Below, in pieces: positions 35,873 through 44,599 of a DNA stretch of 64,000 bases. Position numbers and translations under genes: made by a program. Every line of letters starts with the position of its first letter. The first letter of the stretch is position 1. This DNA is from Leucobacter chinensis (GTDB lineage: Bacteria; Actinomycetota; Actinomycetes; Actinomycetales; Microbacteriaceae), in the NCBI RefSeq assembly GCF_019049105.1, contig NZ_JAHQZR010000012.1, forward strand, positions 1 to 64,000, in the 5' to 3' direction. The notes beneath the pieces were generated by a model. The model was not told where the DNA came from, made no database searches, and saw nothing but the letters and a program-made list of their open reading frames with translations.

Positions 35873-36976
35873 GTGAAACTCAAGACCTCACTGCAGATCG
35901 GCGCACTGACCGTTGCAGCGCTCGTAGGGCTTACCGGCTGCGCAGCGAACGAGTCGGCTCCCGAAACCGACAGCGATGCCAAGGCTCCCGAAACCTCACT
36001 CTCGGGGTCACTCGTTGGAGCGGGCGCATCATCACAGGGCGAGGCACAGACCGCTTGGATCGCCTCTTTCCTCGATGAACAGCCTGACGTGACGATCAAC
36101 TATGACCCGGCTGGCTCGGGCACCGGCCGCGAAAACTTCCAGCAGGGTGCCGCTTCGTTCGCTGGTTCAGACCGCGCTTTCAAGCTCGAAGAGATCGAGG
36201 CGGGCCCCTTCGCAACGTGTGCTGCCGACAGCGGCCTCGTCGAGCTGCCCCTCTACATCTCGCCCATCGCCGTGATCTTCAACCTCGACGGTGTTGAATC
36301 GCTCAACCTCGACGCTGAGACGCTCGCGAAGATCTTTGTGGGTGACATCACGAAGTGGAACGACCCGGCAATTGCCTCACAGAACGAGGGAACCGAGCTT
36401 CCTGACCTCGCAATCACCCCGGTACACCGTTCAGATAAGTCGGGCACGACCGGCAACTTCACCGATTACCTCGGTGCTGCGGCGGCCGATGTCTGGACCC
36501 ACGGTTCAGTCGAGGAGTGGCCAGTTGACGGCGGCGAGGCAGCCGCACAGACTTCGGGCCTCGTCAGCGCGGTTGAGGGCGGCAACGGCACCATCGGTTA
36601 CGCCGATGCGTCACGTGCTGGCGACCTCGGCACCGTCAGCATCAAGGTCGGCGACGAGTACGTTGCTTACTCACCCGAGGCAGCAGCCGCGGTTGTTGAC
36701 GCATCACCACTCGAAGAGGGCCGCACCGACGCCGACCTCGCGATCGCTCTCGACCGCACCACCGAGGCAGCGGGCGTATACCCAATCGTGCTCATCAGCT
36801 ACCTCATCGGCTGCGAGACCTACGATGACTCGGCTGTCGCACCGCTCGTGAAGGAGTACTTCTCGTACGCTGCGAGCGAGGCAGGCCAGAAGATCGCGGC
36901 CGACAACGCAGGCTCGGCACCGATCTCAAGCGAGCTTCGCACCCAGATCGAAAAGGCAATCGACACCATCAAGTAA
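35873..36976 (+). CDS. pstS: Phosphate ABC transporter substrate-binding lipoprotein
   Basis: A 367-residue lipoprotein: signal peptide with lipobox LTGC (Cys23), a Glu/Asp/Pro linker, then a PstS fold. Phosphate contacts are expected in VGAGASSQGEAQ, AGSDRAF and HRSDKSGTTGNFTDYL, all present. GTG 35873 is preceded by GGAAA. It is the first gene of pstSCAB and is separated from pstC by a strong stem-loop, which would allow more PstS than permease. Preceded by a perfect PHO box. Confidence 0.96.
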   Translation: MKLKTSLQIGALTVAALVGLTGCAANESAPETDSDAKAPETSLSGSLVGAGASSQGEAQTAWIASFLDEQPDVTINYDPAGSGTGRENFQQGAASFAGSDRAFKLEEIEAGPFATCAADSGLVELPLYISPIAVIFNLDGVESLNLDAETLAKIFVGDITKWNDPAIASQNEGTELPDLAITPVHRSDKSGTTGNFTDYLGAAAADVWTHGSVEEWPVDGGEAAAQTSGLVSAVEGGNGTIGYADASRAGDLGTVSIKVGDEYVAYSPEAAAAVVDASPLEEGRTDADLAIALDRTTEAAGVYPIVLISYLIGCETYDDSAVAPLVKEYFSYAASEAGQKIAADNAGSAPISSELRTQIEKAIDTIK

Positions 36977-36982
36977 GCCGTT

Positions 36983-37016
36983 GGGGGAGCGCACCTGAGA
37001 TCTGGTGCGCTCCCCC
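36983..37016 (+). terminator. Stem-loop between pstS and pstC
   Basis: Perfect 13-bp arms GGGGGAGCGCACC (36983-36995) and GGTGCGCTCCCCC (37004-37016) around an 8-nt loop, 6 bp after the pstS stop, with no T-tract. Likely an attenuator or 3'-end mRNA stabiliser that raises pstS over pstCAB. Confidence 0.7.
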
Positions 37017-37070
37017 ACACGCTTCGCCAATACCTCACGCTCTCACTACCACTACGATCACGAGGGACCG

Positions 37071-37994
37071 ATGACAACCGTGAACACCCCGAAGATTCCG
37101 CGCCGTATGGGCGACCGGGTCTTCCAAGGAGCGGCGAAGGCCGCGGGAGGTGCGATTCTCGTCACCCTCGCTGCGGTAGCGCTGTTCCTCCTCGCGAATA
37201 GCCTGCCGGCATTCACTGCCACCAATGAGGACGCTTCGATCCTCACCACAAATTTCTGGAGCTACGTGCTCCCCCTCATCTTCGGCACGGTCTGGGTCTC
37301 GATTCTCGCCCTCGCGCTCGCTGCCCCCGTCGCGCTCGGTATCGCGCTGTTCATCACGCACTACGCCCCGCGCCGCCTCGCTGGCATGCTCGGCGCCGTG
37401 GTCGACTTGCTCGCCGCAGTGCCCTCTGTCGTCTTTGGCTTGTGGGGCATCGGGGTTCTCGCACCCGCGATTCAACCGGTCTATGCGTGGCTCACCGAAC
37501 ACCTTGGGTGGATCCCCATCTTCCAAGGCCCAGTCTCCGGCACCGGGCGCACCATTCTTACCGCGGCAATCGTTCTCGCCGTCATGGTGCTTCCCATCAT
37601 GACCGCTCTCAACCGCGAGGTCTTTCTACAAACCCCGAAGCTCACTGAAGAGGCTGCTTACGGCCTCGGAGCGACGAAGTGGGAAACCATTCGCATGGCC
37701 GTCATTCCGTTTGGCCGCTCAGGCATCATCTCGGCAGCGATGCTCGGCCTCGGCCGCGCACTCGGTGAAACAATGGCCGTTGCCATGGTGCTCTCGGCAA
37801 CCGGCACCGTCACCTTCAACCTGCTCACCTCGCAAAACCCCTCGACGATCGCAGCGAACATCGCGCTCACCTTTCCCGAGGCCTACCAAACCAACATCAA
37901 CGTTCTTATCGCGACCGGCATGATCTTGTTCATCGTGACCTTCGCGGTCAACGCGGCCGCTCGCTGGGTCGTGAGGAGGCTTTCAGTTGACTAA
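37071..37994 (+). CDS. pstC: Phosphate ABC transporter permease PstC
   Basis: A 307-residue membrane protein with six TM helices. The EAA coupling loop is EEAAYGLGATKWETIRMAVIPFGRSGI, and LAAVPSVVFGLWGIGVL is a characteristic PstC/PstA segment. ATG 37071 follows GAGGG. Its 3' end overlaps pstA by 8 nt, indicating coupling. Confidence 0.95.
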   Translation: MTTVNTPKIPRRMGDRVFQGAAKAAGGAILVTLAAVALFLLANSLPAFTATNEDASILTTNFWSYVLPLIFGTVWVSILALALAAPVALGIALFITHYAPRRLAGMLGAVVDLLAAVPSVVFGLWGIGVLAPAIQPVYAWLTEHLGWIPIFQGPVSGTGRTILTAAIVLAVMVLPIMTALNREVFLQTPKLTEEAAYGLGATKWETIRMAVIPFGRSGIISAAMLGLGRALGETMAVAMVLSATGTVTFNLLTSQNPSTIAANIALTFPEAYQTNINVLIATGMILFIVTFAVNAAARWVVRRLSVD

Positions 37995-38925
37995 CACGCT
38001 CACGCCACAGGTCGCCGGCAAGGCGCCCGCCCCGAAGCCGGCTTCGACCGGGCTCGGCAAGGGCATCTCGTTCAGGCGCAAGTTCTCGAACGGCCTCGCG
38101 ACCGCGCTCGTCTCGTTCGCCTTCCTGCTCGCCCTCGTGCCACTCATCTCGGTCATGATCACGACCATCTCAGGCGGCGCTGCACGCTTCGATCTCGAGT
38201 TCTTCACGCAGTCAATGCGCGGCGTCATCGGCGAGGGTGGCGGCGCGCTGCACGCTCTCGTGGGCACGCTGCTTATCACCCTCACCGCGACGGTCATCTC
38301 GGTGCCGCTCGGCCTCTTCACCTCGATTTACCTCGTCGAGTACGGCCGCGGCCGGGCCGCGAAGGTGATCACTTTTCTCGTCGACGTGATGACGGGCATC
38401 CCCTCGATCGTTGCGGGCCTCTTCGCCTACGCGCTCTTCGCCCTCATGCTGGGCCCCGGCACGAAGCTCGGCATTGCGGGCGCGATCGCCCTCACCGTGC
38501 TCATGATCCCGGTCGTCGTGCGCTCGAGTGAAGAGATGCTGCGCCTCGTTTCACAGGACCTGCGCGAGGCTGGTTCGGCGCTCGGCGCCCCGCAGTGGGT
38601 CGTCATCACCAAGATCGTGCTGCCCACCGCGCTGCCAGGCATTGTCACGGGCGTCCTTCTCTCGATCGCCCGAGTGATCGGCGAGACTGCGCCTCTGCTC
38701 GTCGCTGCGGGATACACGGCAAACATGAACTACAACATCTTCTCTGAACGCATGCAGTCGCTGCCCGTGTACGTCTACTCGCAGTACACGAACCAGGGCA
38801 ACCCGGCGCACGCATTTCTCGACAGGGCCTGGGCCGCCGCCCTCGTGCTCATTCTCATCGTGCTGCTGCTCAACATCGTGGGCCGCGTCATCGCCAAGAA
38901 GTTCGGCGTCAAGACCGGCCGCTAG
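37987..38925 (+). CDS. pstA: Phosphate ABC transporter permease PstA
   Basis: A 312-residue permease with six TM helices. Conserved features: MTGIPSIVAGLFAYALF and the EAA loop REAGSALGAPQWVVITKIVLPTALPGI. The start is a TTG at 37987, supported by GAGGAGG 8 nt upstream and overlapping the pstC stop; no in-frame ATG or GTG sits better. It pairs with PstC in the membrane. Confidence 0.94.
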   Translation: MTNTLTPQVAGKAPAPKPASTGLGKGISFRRKFSNGLATALVSFAFLLALVPLISVMITTISGGAARFDLEFFTQSMRGVIGEGGGALHALVGTLLITLTATVISVPLGLFTSIYLVEYGRGRAAKVITFLVDVMTGIPSIVAGLFAYALFALMLGPGTKLGIAGAIALTVLMIPVVVRSSEEMLRLVSQDLREAGSALGAPQWVVITKIVLPTALPGIVTGVLLSIARVIGETAPLLVAAGYTANMNYNIFSERMQSLPVYVYSQYTNQGNPAHAFLDRAWAAALVLILIVLLLNIVGRVIAKKFGVKTGR

Positions 38926-39000
38926 GCAGTCACCCCAACTCGCCCCACGCGTGCTGCCCCTGGCACCGCGCACAGGCCCCAAACGTAGAAAGAACCAACC

Positions 39001-39780
39001 ATGTCAAACCGCATCGACATCACTGACCTCGACATCTACTACGGCAAGTTTCACGCCGTCGAAAAGGTCACGGTCAACATCGAACCTAAGTCGGTCACCG
39101 CGTTCATCGGCCCCTCAGGCTGCGGCAAGTCAACCCTCTTGCGCTCAATCAACCGCATGCACGAGATGACCCCCGGCGCCACCGTGACCGGCTCGCTCGA
39201 GCTCGACGGCCAGAACCTCTACGCCTCGGGCGTCGACCCGGTCGAGGTGCGCAAGCAGATCGGCATGGTCTTTCAGCGCGCAAACCCCTTCCCAACCATG
39301 ACCATTCGTGAGAACGTGCTCGCCGGCGTGCGCCTGTCGAACAAGCGCCTCTCACGCAGCGACGCCGACGATCTCGTCGAGCGTTCATTGCGCGGAGCCA
39401 ACCTGTGGAACGAGGTCAAAGACCGCCTCGATTTGAGCGGATCGGGCCTGTCTGGCGGCCAGCAACAGCGTCTCTGCATCGCGCGTGCCATTGCCGTCGA
39501 GCCGCAGGTGCTGCTCATGGACGAGCCCTGCTCGGCCCTCGACCCCATTTCAACCCTCGCGATCGAAGACCTCATCTCGCAGTTGCGCGAAAACTACACG
39601 ATCGTCATCGTGACCCACAACATGCAGCAGGCAGCCCGCGTTTCTGACCGCACCGCCTTCTTCAACCTCGCGGGCGTCGGCCAGCCTGGCCGCCTCATCG
39701 AGGTCGACGAAACCTCGACGATCTTCAGTTCACCCAAGGTCCAGGCCACCGAAGACTACATCTCAGGCCGCTTCGGGTAA
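39001..39780 (+). CDS. pstB: Phosphate ABC transporter ATP-binding protein
   Basis: A 259-residue ATPase. Walker [10 protein letters not shown] is at 37-45, the family sequence [17 protein letters not shown] includes the Q-loop, the signature is [14 protein letters not shown], and Walker [14 protein letters not shown]. The PstB-specific [16 protein letters not shown] loop is present. It closes the pstSCAB operon, 75 bp after pstA. Confidence 0.96.
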   Translation: MSNRIDITDLDIYYGKFHAVEKVTVNIEPKSVTAFIGPSGCGKSTLLRSINRMHEMTPGATVTGSLELDGQNLYASGVDPVEVRKQIGMVFQRANPFPTMTIRENVLAGVRLSNKRLSRSDADDLVERSLRGANLWNEVKDRLDLSGSGLSGGQQQRLCIARAIAVEPQVLLMDEPCSALDPISTLAIEDLISQLRENYTIVIVTHNMQQAARVSDRTAFFNLAGVGQPGRLIEVDETSTIFSSPKVQATEDYISGRFG

Positions 39781-39819
39781 CGCACGGTTCCCGGCGCCCA
39801 GCAGCACCGGGAGCGAGCA

Positions 39820-39856
39820 TCGGCGCGGGACGAGCGCGATTCTCGCCCCGCGCCGA
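39820..39856. terminator. Terminator after pstB
   Basis: TCGGCGCGGG (39820-39829) pairs with CCCGCGCCGA (39847-39856), with an inner CGAG/CTCG stem. It lies 40 bp past the pstB stop. Confidence 0.65.
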
Positions 39857-39911
39857 GTTCATGTAGACTCGATAACGGTATGTAGTTTTGACTGGAAGGT
39901 TGGCGCATCAC

Positions 39912-40157
39912 ATGGCATCGTCACAGAAGAACGCCGAGAACAACGGCCAAGAGCAGCTGTTCGCCGAGGTTCAGGGCGGTGGAGCGAGCTTCGTCATGCT
40001 CGTGCAGCTGCTTTTCGCACTCGTGCTGGTATTCGGCGGTTTCTACGTCTTCAGCCTCGCATTCTCACACCCTGAGCAGGCCATCGAGCTGTTCGTGGGC
40101 GGCCTCGTCGCGGTAACCATCGGTTTCATCACCGCGTTTACCTCGCGCACGAAGTAA
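39912..40157 (+). CDS. Small two-TM membrane protein, unknown
   Basis: An 81-residue protein: a polar, Gln/Asn-rich N-terminus (MASSQKNAENNGQEQL) and two hydrophobic helices, SFVMLVQLLFALVLVFGGFYVF and AIELFVGGLVAVTIGFITAF, ending TSRTK. The ATG at 39912 has GGAAGG at some distance; a TTG at 39888 would add eight residues. TAGACT near 39866 may be its -10. A very strong terminator follows, consistent with a real monocistronic gene. Family not recognised. Confidence 0.6.
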   Translation: MASSQKNAENNGQEQLFAEVQGGGASFVMLVQLLFALVLVFGGFYVFSLAFSHPEQAIELFVGGLVAVTIGFITAFTSRTK

Positions 40158-40196
40158 CAGAGTTTTTGCTGGCCCCACTCTGGCGGCCACACCATG

Positions 40197-40230
40197 AAGG
40201 GATCTCGCACCATGTGGTGCGAGATCCCTT
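40197..40230. terminator. 15-bp perfect bidirectional terminator hairpin
   Basis: AAGGGATCTCGCACC (40197-40211), loop ATGT, GGTGCGAGATCCCTT (40216-40230). It separates the small membrane protein gene from the convergent amine oxidase gene. Confidence 0.8.
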
Positions 40231-40320
40231 CACTCGTTTATCGCGTGCTTTGTAGAGCGCTCACCGCAATCGACTTGCTTCATCGCTCGCGCCGATCCGC
40301 CGGTGCCCCAGGAATGAGCG

Positions 40321-41676
40321 TCACCCGAGAATTTCGGCGGCGGCCCGCTCCCCCGAGCGGATCGCGCCATCGATATACCCGTTCCAAACCGACGCGGTCT
40401 CGGTCCCAGCCCAGTGCAGCCGGCCAACGGGGGCGCGCCAGCCGGCTGCGGCGTGCTCGATCCACGTTCCTGGTGCTGGCGTCGCGGCATAGCCGCCGCC
40501 GGCGAACTCGTCGTTCGACCAGTTTTTCTCGGTGTACCAAAGCGCCGCCCTGGCCTCTTCGCCGAACATACGCACGAGGGTCGCGATGACCTCTTCACGC
40601 CGGGCCTCTGCGCCGAGCGTCTGCCACTCGCGCAACCGGTCGGCGTAAACGAAGCAGACGAGCACCCCGCTTGCCGCGTCGTCTGGGGAGTTATCAAAAA
40701 TCACTCCGACCATGGGTGCGCCGTAGGTGACGGCCTCGCCCGAAAATCCCTTCGCGCGCCAGAATGGGGTCTCGTAACCAACGTGGATCTTCGCCACGTC
40801 TCCCATCACGCTCTTCGCAACGAAGCGACGCTTCGCAAGCGGAAGCTCTGGCGTGAATCGCACGCGCGAGGCAGCCTGGGGCGGCAACGTCGAGATGACG
40901 TGCTGCGCCGTGTACTCACCCTGATCGGTAACCACACGAACCCGGTCGTCTTCTTGGTGCACCTCGAGCACGCGGGTGCCGAGCCGCACGGCGTCACCGA
41001 GGTGAGCGGCGATGCGATTAGCGGGCTCCTGGGCGCCGCCAAAGAAGCGGCTGTCCTGGGCGCAGTTCTCGGCCTCCATGAGCTGCTCGAAGTCTCCGGC
41101 CGCCGCAACGTAGAAGAGCAGGTGCAGCATCGAGAGGTCTCTCGGCTCGACCGTCCACACCCCTTGCACGGCGAGCGCGAGGCGCAGGCGCGCATCGGGG
41201 TCAGCGACGGTACGTTCGAAGTACGAGTGCGCCGTCTCGCTGTCGAGCGCCTCGGCGTTCGGGGTGAGGGCCGGCTGTTCGAGGTTCACGGTTCGGGCTA
41301 GCTCGTCGATTCGGGCCGTGGCCTCGGCGTAGGCTTCAATGCCCGGGCCATCCTCTGGGCCCACGAGCCCAAAACCACGAATCGTTCCGTCGTGCCAGAG
41401 CTCGAGGTTCGCGCCACCCGTGTAGGTCTTGAAGCGCTCTACCCCGAAGCGGTCGGCGTAAGCGTGCAGGCGGTACTGGGTGGGCCCGATCCACTGCCCT
41501 CCATGATCAACGATGGTGCCGTCGGGCTGGGGCTCTGAGAAGATGCGCCCACCCACGCGCTCGTTCGCTTCGAGCACGAGCACGGACGTTCCCGCGTCGT
41601 GCAAGGTCAGCGCACTCGCGAGCCCTGCGTAGCCCGCACCAATAACGATCACTTCTGTCGACTTCGTTGTCTGCAT
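40321..41676 (-). CDS. Flavin-containing monoamine oxidase family protein
   Basis: A 451-residue FAD amine oxidase. The N-terminal VIVIGAGYAGLASALTLHDAG holds the GxGxxG motif (13-18), ANERVGGRIFSE is the second FAD motif, and HWAGTETASVWNGYIDGAIRSG is the C-terminal FAD-site consensus. It resembles putrescine/tyramine oxidases of actinobacteria. It would oxidise a primary amine to aldehyde, ammonia and H2O2. ATG 41676 has a -10 7 nt upstream and no RBS. Its -35 lies within a TTGACT-N4-AGTCAA palindrome. It diverges from a membrane protein/permease operon. Confidence 0.9.
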   Translation of the reverse strand: MQTTKSTEVIVIGAGYAGLASALTLHDAGTSVLVLEANERVGGRIFSEPQPDGTIVDHGGQWIGPTQYRLHAYADRFGVERFKTYTGGANLELWHDGTIRGFGLVGPEDGPGIEAYAEATARIDELARTVNLEQPALTPNAEALDSETAHSYFERTVADPDARLRLALAVQGVWTVEPRDLSMLHLLFYVAAAGDFEQLMEAENCAQDSRFFGGAQEPANRIAAHLGDAVRLGTRVLEVHQEDDRVRVVTDQGEYTAQHVISTLPPQAASRVRFTPELPLAKRRFVAKSVMGDVAKIHVGYETPFWRAKGFSGEAVTYGAPMVGVIFDNSPDDAASGVLVCFVYADRLREWQTLGAEARREEVIATLVRMFGEEARAALWYTEKNWSNDEFAGGGYAATPAPGTWIEHAAAGWRAPVGRLHWAGTETASVWNGYIDGAIRSGERAAAEILG

Positions 41677-41683
41677 GAGAGCA

Positions 41684-41712
41684 ATCGTAGGCAATCTTGA
41701 CTGGCTAGTCAA
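41684..41712 (-). promoter_or_regulatory. Amine oxidase promoter overlapped by operator 1
   Basis: Minus strand: -35 TTGACT (complement of 41707-41712), 17-bp spacer, -10 TACGAT (complement of 41684-41689), 7 nt before the ATG. The palindrome TTGACTGGCTAGTCAA (41697-41712) covers the -35 and part of the spacer, as for a repressor site. Confidence 0.7.
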
Positions 41713-41724
41713 TATTATGATCAC

Positions 41725-41779
41725 TTGACTTTGAGCGGGGGCAACCCTAGCGTTAACTATTAATTGACTACTCAGTCAA
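41725..41779 (+). promoter_or_regulatory. Promoter and operator 2 of the small protein/NCS1 permease operon
   Basis: -35 TTGACT (41725-41730), 17-bp spacer, -10 TAGCGT (41748-41753). Just downstream lies the palindrome ATTGACTACTCAGTCAAT (41763-41780), the same sequence class as operator 1, covering the expected transcription start region. Confidence 0.65.
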
Positions 41780-41796
41780 TAAGTTACGGAGTCAAT

Positions 41797-41958
41797 GTGG
41801 ACAACGAATTTGAAGAAGAACTCGAGCGACGCCTTACTCGAATGGAATCAGAGGGCGGCGGCGGAATGCTGCAGCAAGACCTGCCCCTCTCAGACATTCT
41901 CATCACCGTTGGCACGCTCGCTGCGGCGAGCGCCCTGCTCATCTGGTGGGCGTGGTAA
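41797..41958 (+). CDS. 53-residue single-TM protein preceding an NCS1 permease
   Basis: Starts at GTG 41797 with GGAG 5 nt upstream. The first 33 residues are acidic and coiled-coil-like (DNEFEEELERRLTRMESEG), then a Gly-rich turn and one C-terminal TM helix ILITVGTLAAASALLIWWAW. The stop is 2 nt before the permease ATG, so the two are translationally coupled. Small partner proteins are known for other symporters, so an accessory or regulatory subunit is plausible, but no such partner is established for NCS1 permeases to my knowledge. Confidence 0.7.
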   Translation: MDNEFEEELERRLTRMESEGGGGMLQQDLPLSDILITVGTLAAASALLIWWAW

Positions 41959-41960
41959 CC

Positions 41961-43436
41961 ATGGTAGAAAAGATTCACACAACGAGCGTCAAAGTCGCGT
42001 CGGTTCCCGAAGACGCAACCCTCAACGAACTTCCCCTCCTACCCAAAGAACGCATCTGGGGCTTCTGGAAGTTCAGCTGGGTCAACATCGGGCTGGCCAT
42101 CGCCACCTGGGCCTTCTTGCAGGGCGCGACCGTCGCCTACTACGTCGGAGCGAAGCAGGCCATCGCGAGTGTCATCATCGGGTACGGCGTGAGCACGCTC
42201 CTCGTCTCGCTCGCGCCGGTGATTCCCTCGGCCAAGTACGGCGTCGAGCAGTTTGTCATGCTGCGCACGATCTTCGGCACCCACGGGGCCAGACTCGTCA
42301 TGGTCACCATGTCGACCATCTTCGCGGCCGCCTGGGCCGCCATTCTCGCCATCATGCTCGGCCACGGCCTCGTGAATGCACTGAACGCCACCTTCGGGCT
42401 CGAACTCAGTAAGACGAGTGCGGCCGTCAGCGTTCTCGCACTCATCGCGGTCGTCGCCTCGTGGGCGATCCTCTCGCGCGGCCCCATCTCGGTCGAACGG
42501 GTGAGCATGATCGTTGCTCCGCTGCTCATTATTGTGCTCACCGCCATCACCATCTTCATCTTCACCAACATCACCTGGGACGAACTCACCGCGATTCCTC
42601 CGCTCGACCCCGAAGAGAACCCGCACACAAGCTTCATGGTCGCGATCGAACTCGGCATCGCGGGCGGCTTCGCCTGGTGGCCCAACATGGGTAACCTCGC
42701 GCGCCTCACCGACAGCCCACGGTCGGCCTACTGGCCGAACTGGCTCGGTATCTTCTTCGCCTCGGTGTTCGCGGCAATCGTCGGCACCTTCGCCGCCCTC
42801 ACGCTCAAGATCACCGAGCCCACCGACTGGCTGATTCCACTGCTCGGCGCGGGAGCGGGCGTCGTTGCCCTCTGCGTGATCATTTTCGCGAACATCACCG
42901 CGATTCTTTCGCAGGGCTACGGATCAATGGTGGCCCTTCGCTCTGGCGGAGGCCGCATCTTCAGGGGCCTTCCCTGGGCCGTCATGGGTCTCGTCATTCT
43001 CGGGCCCGCGGCCGTGCTCGTCTTCTTTCCCGAGGTCGTCTACGAAAACTACGGCCGATTCCTCTCATGGGGCGCCATCTTCGTGGCACCCCTCACCGGC
43101 ATCGGAATCGTCGACTACTTCGTGCTGCGCCGCGGCAAGGTAAAGGTGCGCGAGCTCTACACTCCCGTCGCAACCTCGGCCTACGGCTACGTGCGCGGCT
43201 GGAACCCTGTCGCCTTCGTCGCACTCGCCCTCGGCGCCCTCACGTACGCGCTGCTCCTGCACCCGATCACCTACGTGCCCTCGCCGCTGTTCCCGTACAC
43301 GACCGCCTCGATGCCATCGTGCTTTGTCGGCGCGCTAGCTTACTACCTCCTCACAAAGCTCGTCTCGCAGCCCCGCGGCTGGGGTGGCTACAGCCTCGAG
43401 GTACCGACCTCGACGGGGCTTACCCGGGTGCCGTAG
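41961..43436 (+). CDS. NCS1-family permease (purine-cytosine permease-like)
   Basis: A 491-residue transporter with about 12 TM helices. Family features: LPKERIWGFWKFSWVNIGLAIATWAFLQGATVA at the start, GLAIATWAF and GYGVSTLLVSLAPVIPSAKYGVEQFVMLRTIFG in TM2-3, and PLTGIGIVDYFVLRRGKV near the C-terminus, the NCS1 hallmark. It is distinct from the hydantoin permease at 8.6 kb. Divergence from an amine oxidase gene and a shared operator suggest it imports the oxidase substrate or a related nitrogen compound (inference). Confidence 0.87.
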   Translation: MVEKIHTTSVKVASVPEDATLNELPLLPKERIWGFWKFSWVNIGLAIATWAFLQGATVAYYVGAKQAIASVIIGYGVSTLLVSLAPVIPSAKYGVEQFVMLRTIFGTHGARLVMVTMSTIFAAAWAAILAIMLGHGLVNALNATFGLELSKTSAAVSVLALIAVVASWAILSRGPISVERVSMIVAPLLIIVLTAITIFIFTNITWDELTAIPPLDPEENPHTSFMVAIELGIAGGFAWWPNMGNLARLTDSPRSAYWPNWLGIFFASVFAAIVGTFAALTLKITEPTDWLIPLLGAGAGVVALCVIIFANITAILSQGYGSMVALRSGGGRIFRGLPWAVMGLVILGPAAVLVFFPEVVYENYGRFLSWGAIFVAPLTGIGIVDYFVLRRGKVKVRELYTPVATSAYGYVRGWNPVAFVALALGALTYALLLHPITYVPSPLFPYTTASMPSCFVGALAYYLLTKLVSQPRGWGGYSLEVPTSTGLTRVP

Positions 43437-43487
43437 GCGGCTGGTGCCGGGCACGGTTCTCGGCCGGTGCCCGGCAATAACGCGTCT

Positions 43488-43539
43488 ACTTGACGAAAAG
43501 CAGGGTGTTTCGCTGAAAACACCCTGCTTTTCGTCAAGT
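43488..43539. repeat. 52-bp palindromic repeat, copy B1 (bidirectional terminator-like)
   Basis: 23-bp perfect arms beginning ACTTGACGAAAAGCAGGGTG (43488-43510 and 43517-43539), loop CGCTGA. It lies between convergent permease and dehydrogenase genes. A copy differing by one base is at 61152-61203, also between convergent genes. Confidence 0.85.
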
Positions 43540-43609
43540 AAACCGCAAACGCGAGGCCAAAACCGCGGAGGGCAGCCACCCCGTCAAAACCGACCCCGGC
43601 CCACCTCCC

Positions 43610-44599
43610 CTACCCGAACGGCGTGACGGGACGACCGGTTTGCGCGAACTGCACGACGTTCTCGGCCTGGTGCACGACGTAGTCGAGCAGGCTCTGGGGC
43701 GAGAGGTAGGCCGCGTGGGGCGTCGCGAGCACGCGCTCGTGCTGCCAGAGCGGGTCACCGGCTTCGGGCGGCTCGGTTTCGAAGACGTCGAGGCCAGCGC
43801 CCGAGATGGCTCCGCGGTCGAGCGCAGCGACGAGGGCCGCGGGGTCGATGAGCGCTCCGCGTGACACGTTGACGATGCGTGCGCCGGGCCGCATCTGTGC
43901 GAGACGCGAGGCGTCGAGCAGGTGGTGCGTTTCAGCGGTAAGCGGGAGGTGCAGGCTCACGATGTCACTCTGCGCGAGCACCTCGTCGAGGCTCAGGCGA
44001 CGCACCCCGGGCACCTCGAAGTCGATCGGGTCGTAGCCGAGCACCTCGCCATACACCGAGCCAGCGAAGGAGGCGAAGGCCCGGCCAATGCGCCCGAGAC
44101 CGAGCACACCGACGGTGAGCGTCGATGGGCGTGACAGGTCGGCGATGCCAGCGTTCCACTCGCCCGAGCGGCTTGATCGGTCAAAGGTGTGCAGGCCGCG
44201 CACCAGCGCGAGCGAGAGGGCAAGCGCGTGGCTCGCGACCTCCTCGGTCGCCGACGCCGGGAGGTTGGCAACCGTAATGCCGCGAGCCTTGCACGCTTCA
44301 AGGTCGACCATGTCGACGCCGACCGACTGAGTTGCGACGATGCGCAAGCGAGGCAGCCGATCAAGTAGGGCTGCGGTGATCGGAGAGTAGCCGATGAGCA
44401 GCGCCTCGGCCTCGGCAGCAAGGCCCGCGATCACGTCGGGGTCGTCGCTGCCAGCGACCTCGACACGAAACCCCGCGGCTTCGAGCAGCGCGATGCCAGG
44501 CCCCGGGTCGGTGTCGACGATGTCGGTGTAAACCGCGAGCGGGGCGGCGCCTGCAGGAGACGCTGCCCCGCTTCCGGGAGCTATGCTTGGCGCCCCCAT
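43610..44599 (-). CDS. D-2-hydroxyacid dehydrogenase (NAD-binding)
   Basis: A 329-residue dehydrogenase of the phosphoglycerate/glycerate/CtBP group. NAD motif VGVLGLGRIGRAFASFA; catalytic Arg in NVSRGALID, Glu in FETEPPEAG and His in TPHAAYLS. Start 44599 overlaps the stop of the ABC ATPase gene (ATGA) and has AAGGAGG upstream, so it is the last gene of the polyamine-type transporter operon. A role in reducing or oxidising a 2-hydroxy acid made during catabolism of the imported compound is likely, substrate unknown. Confidence 0.88.
   Translation of the reverse strand: MGAPSIAPGSGAASPAGAAPLAVYTDIVDTDPGPGIALLEAAGFRVEVAGSDDPDVIAGLAAEAEALLIGYSPITAALLDRLPRLRIVATQSVGVDMVDLEACKARGITVANLPASATEEVASHALALSLALVRGLHTFDRSSRSGEWNAGIADLSRPSTLTVGVLGLGRIGRAFASFAGSVYGEVLGYDPIDFEVPGVRRLSLDEVLAQSDIVSLHLPLTAETHHLLDASRLAQMRPGARIVNVSRGALIDPAALVAALDRGAISGAGLDVFETEPPEAGDPLWQHERVLATPHAAYLSPQSLLDYVVHQAENVVQFAQTGRPVTPFG

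Noticed and set aside
41946-41960. GTG at 41946 as the NCS1 permease start
   Set aside because: It would overlap the small protein; ATG 41961 directly after its stop gives the normal family N-terminus.
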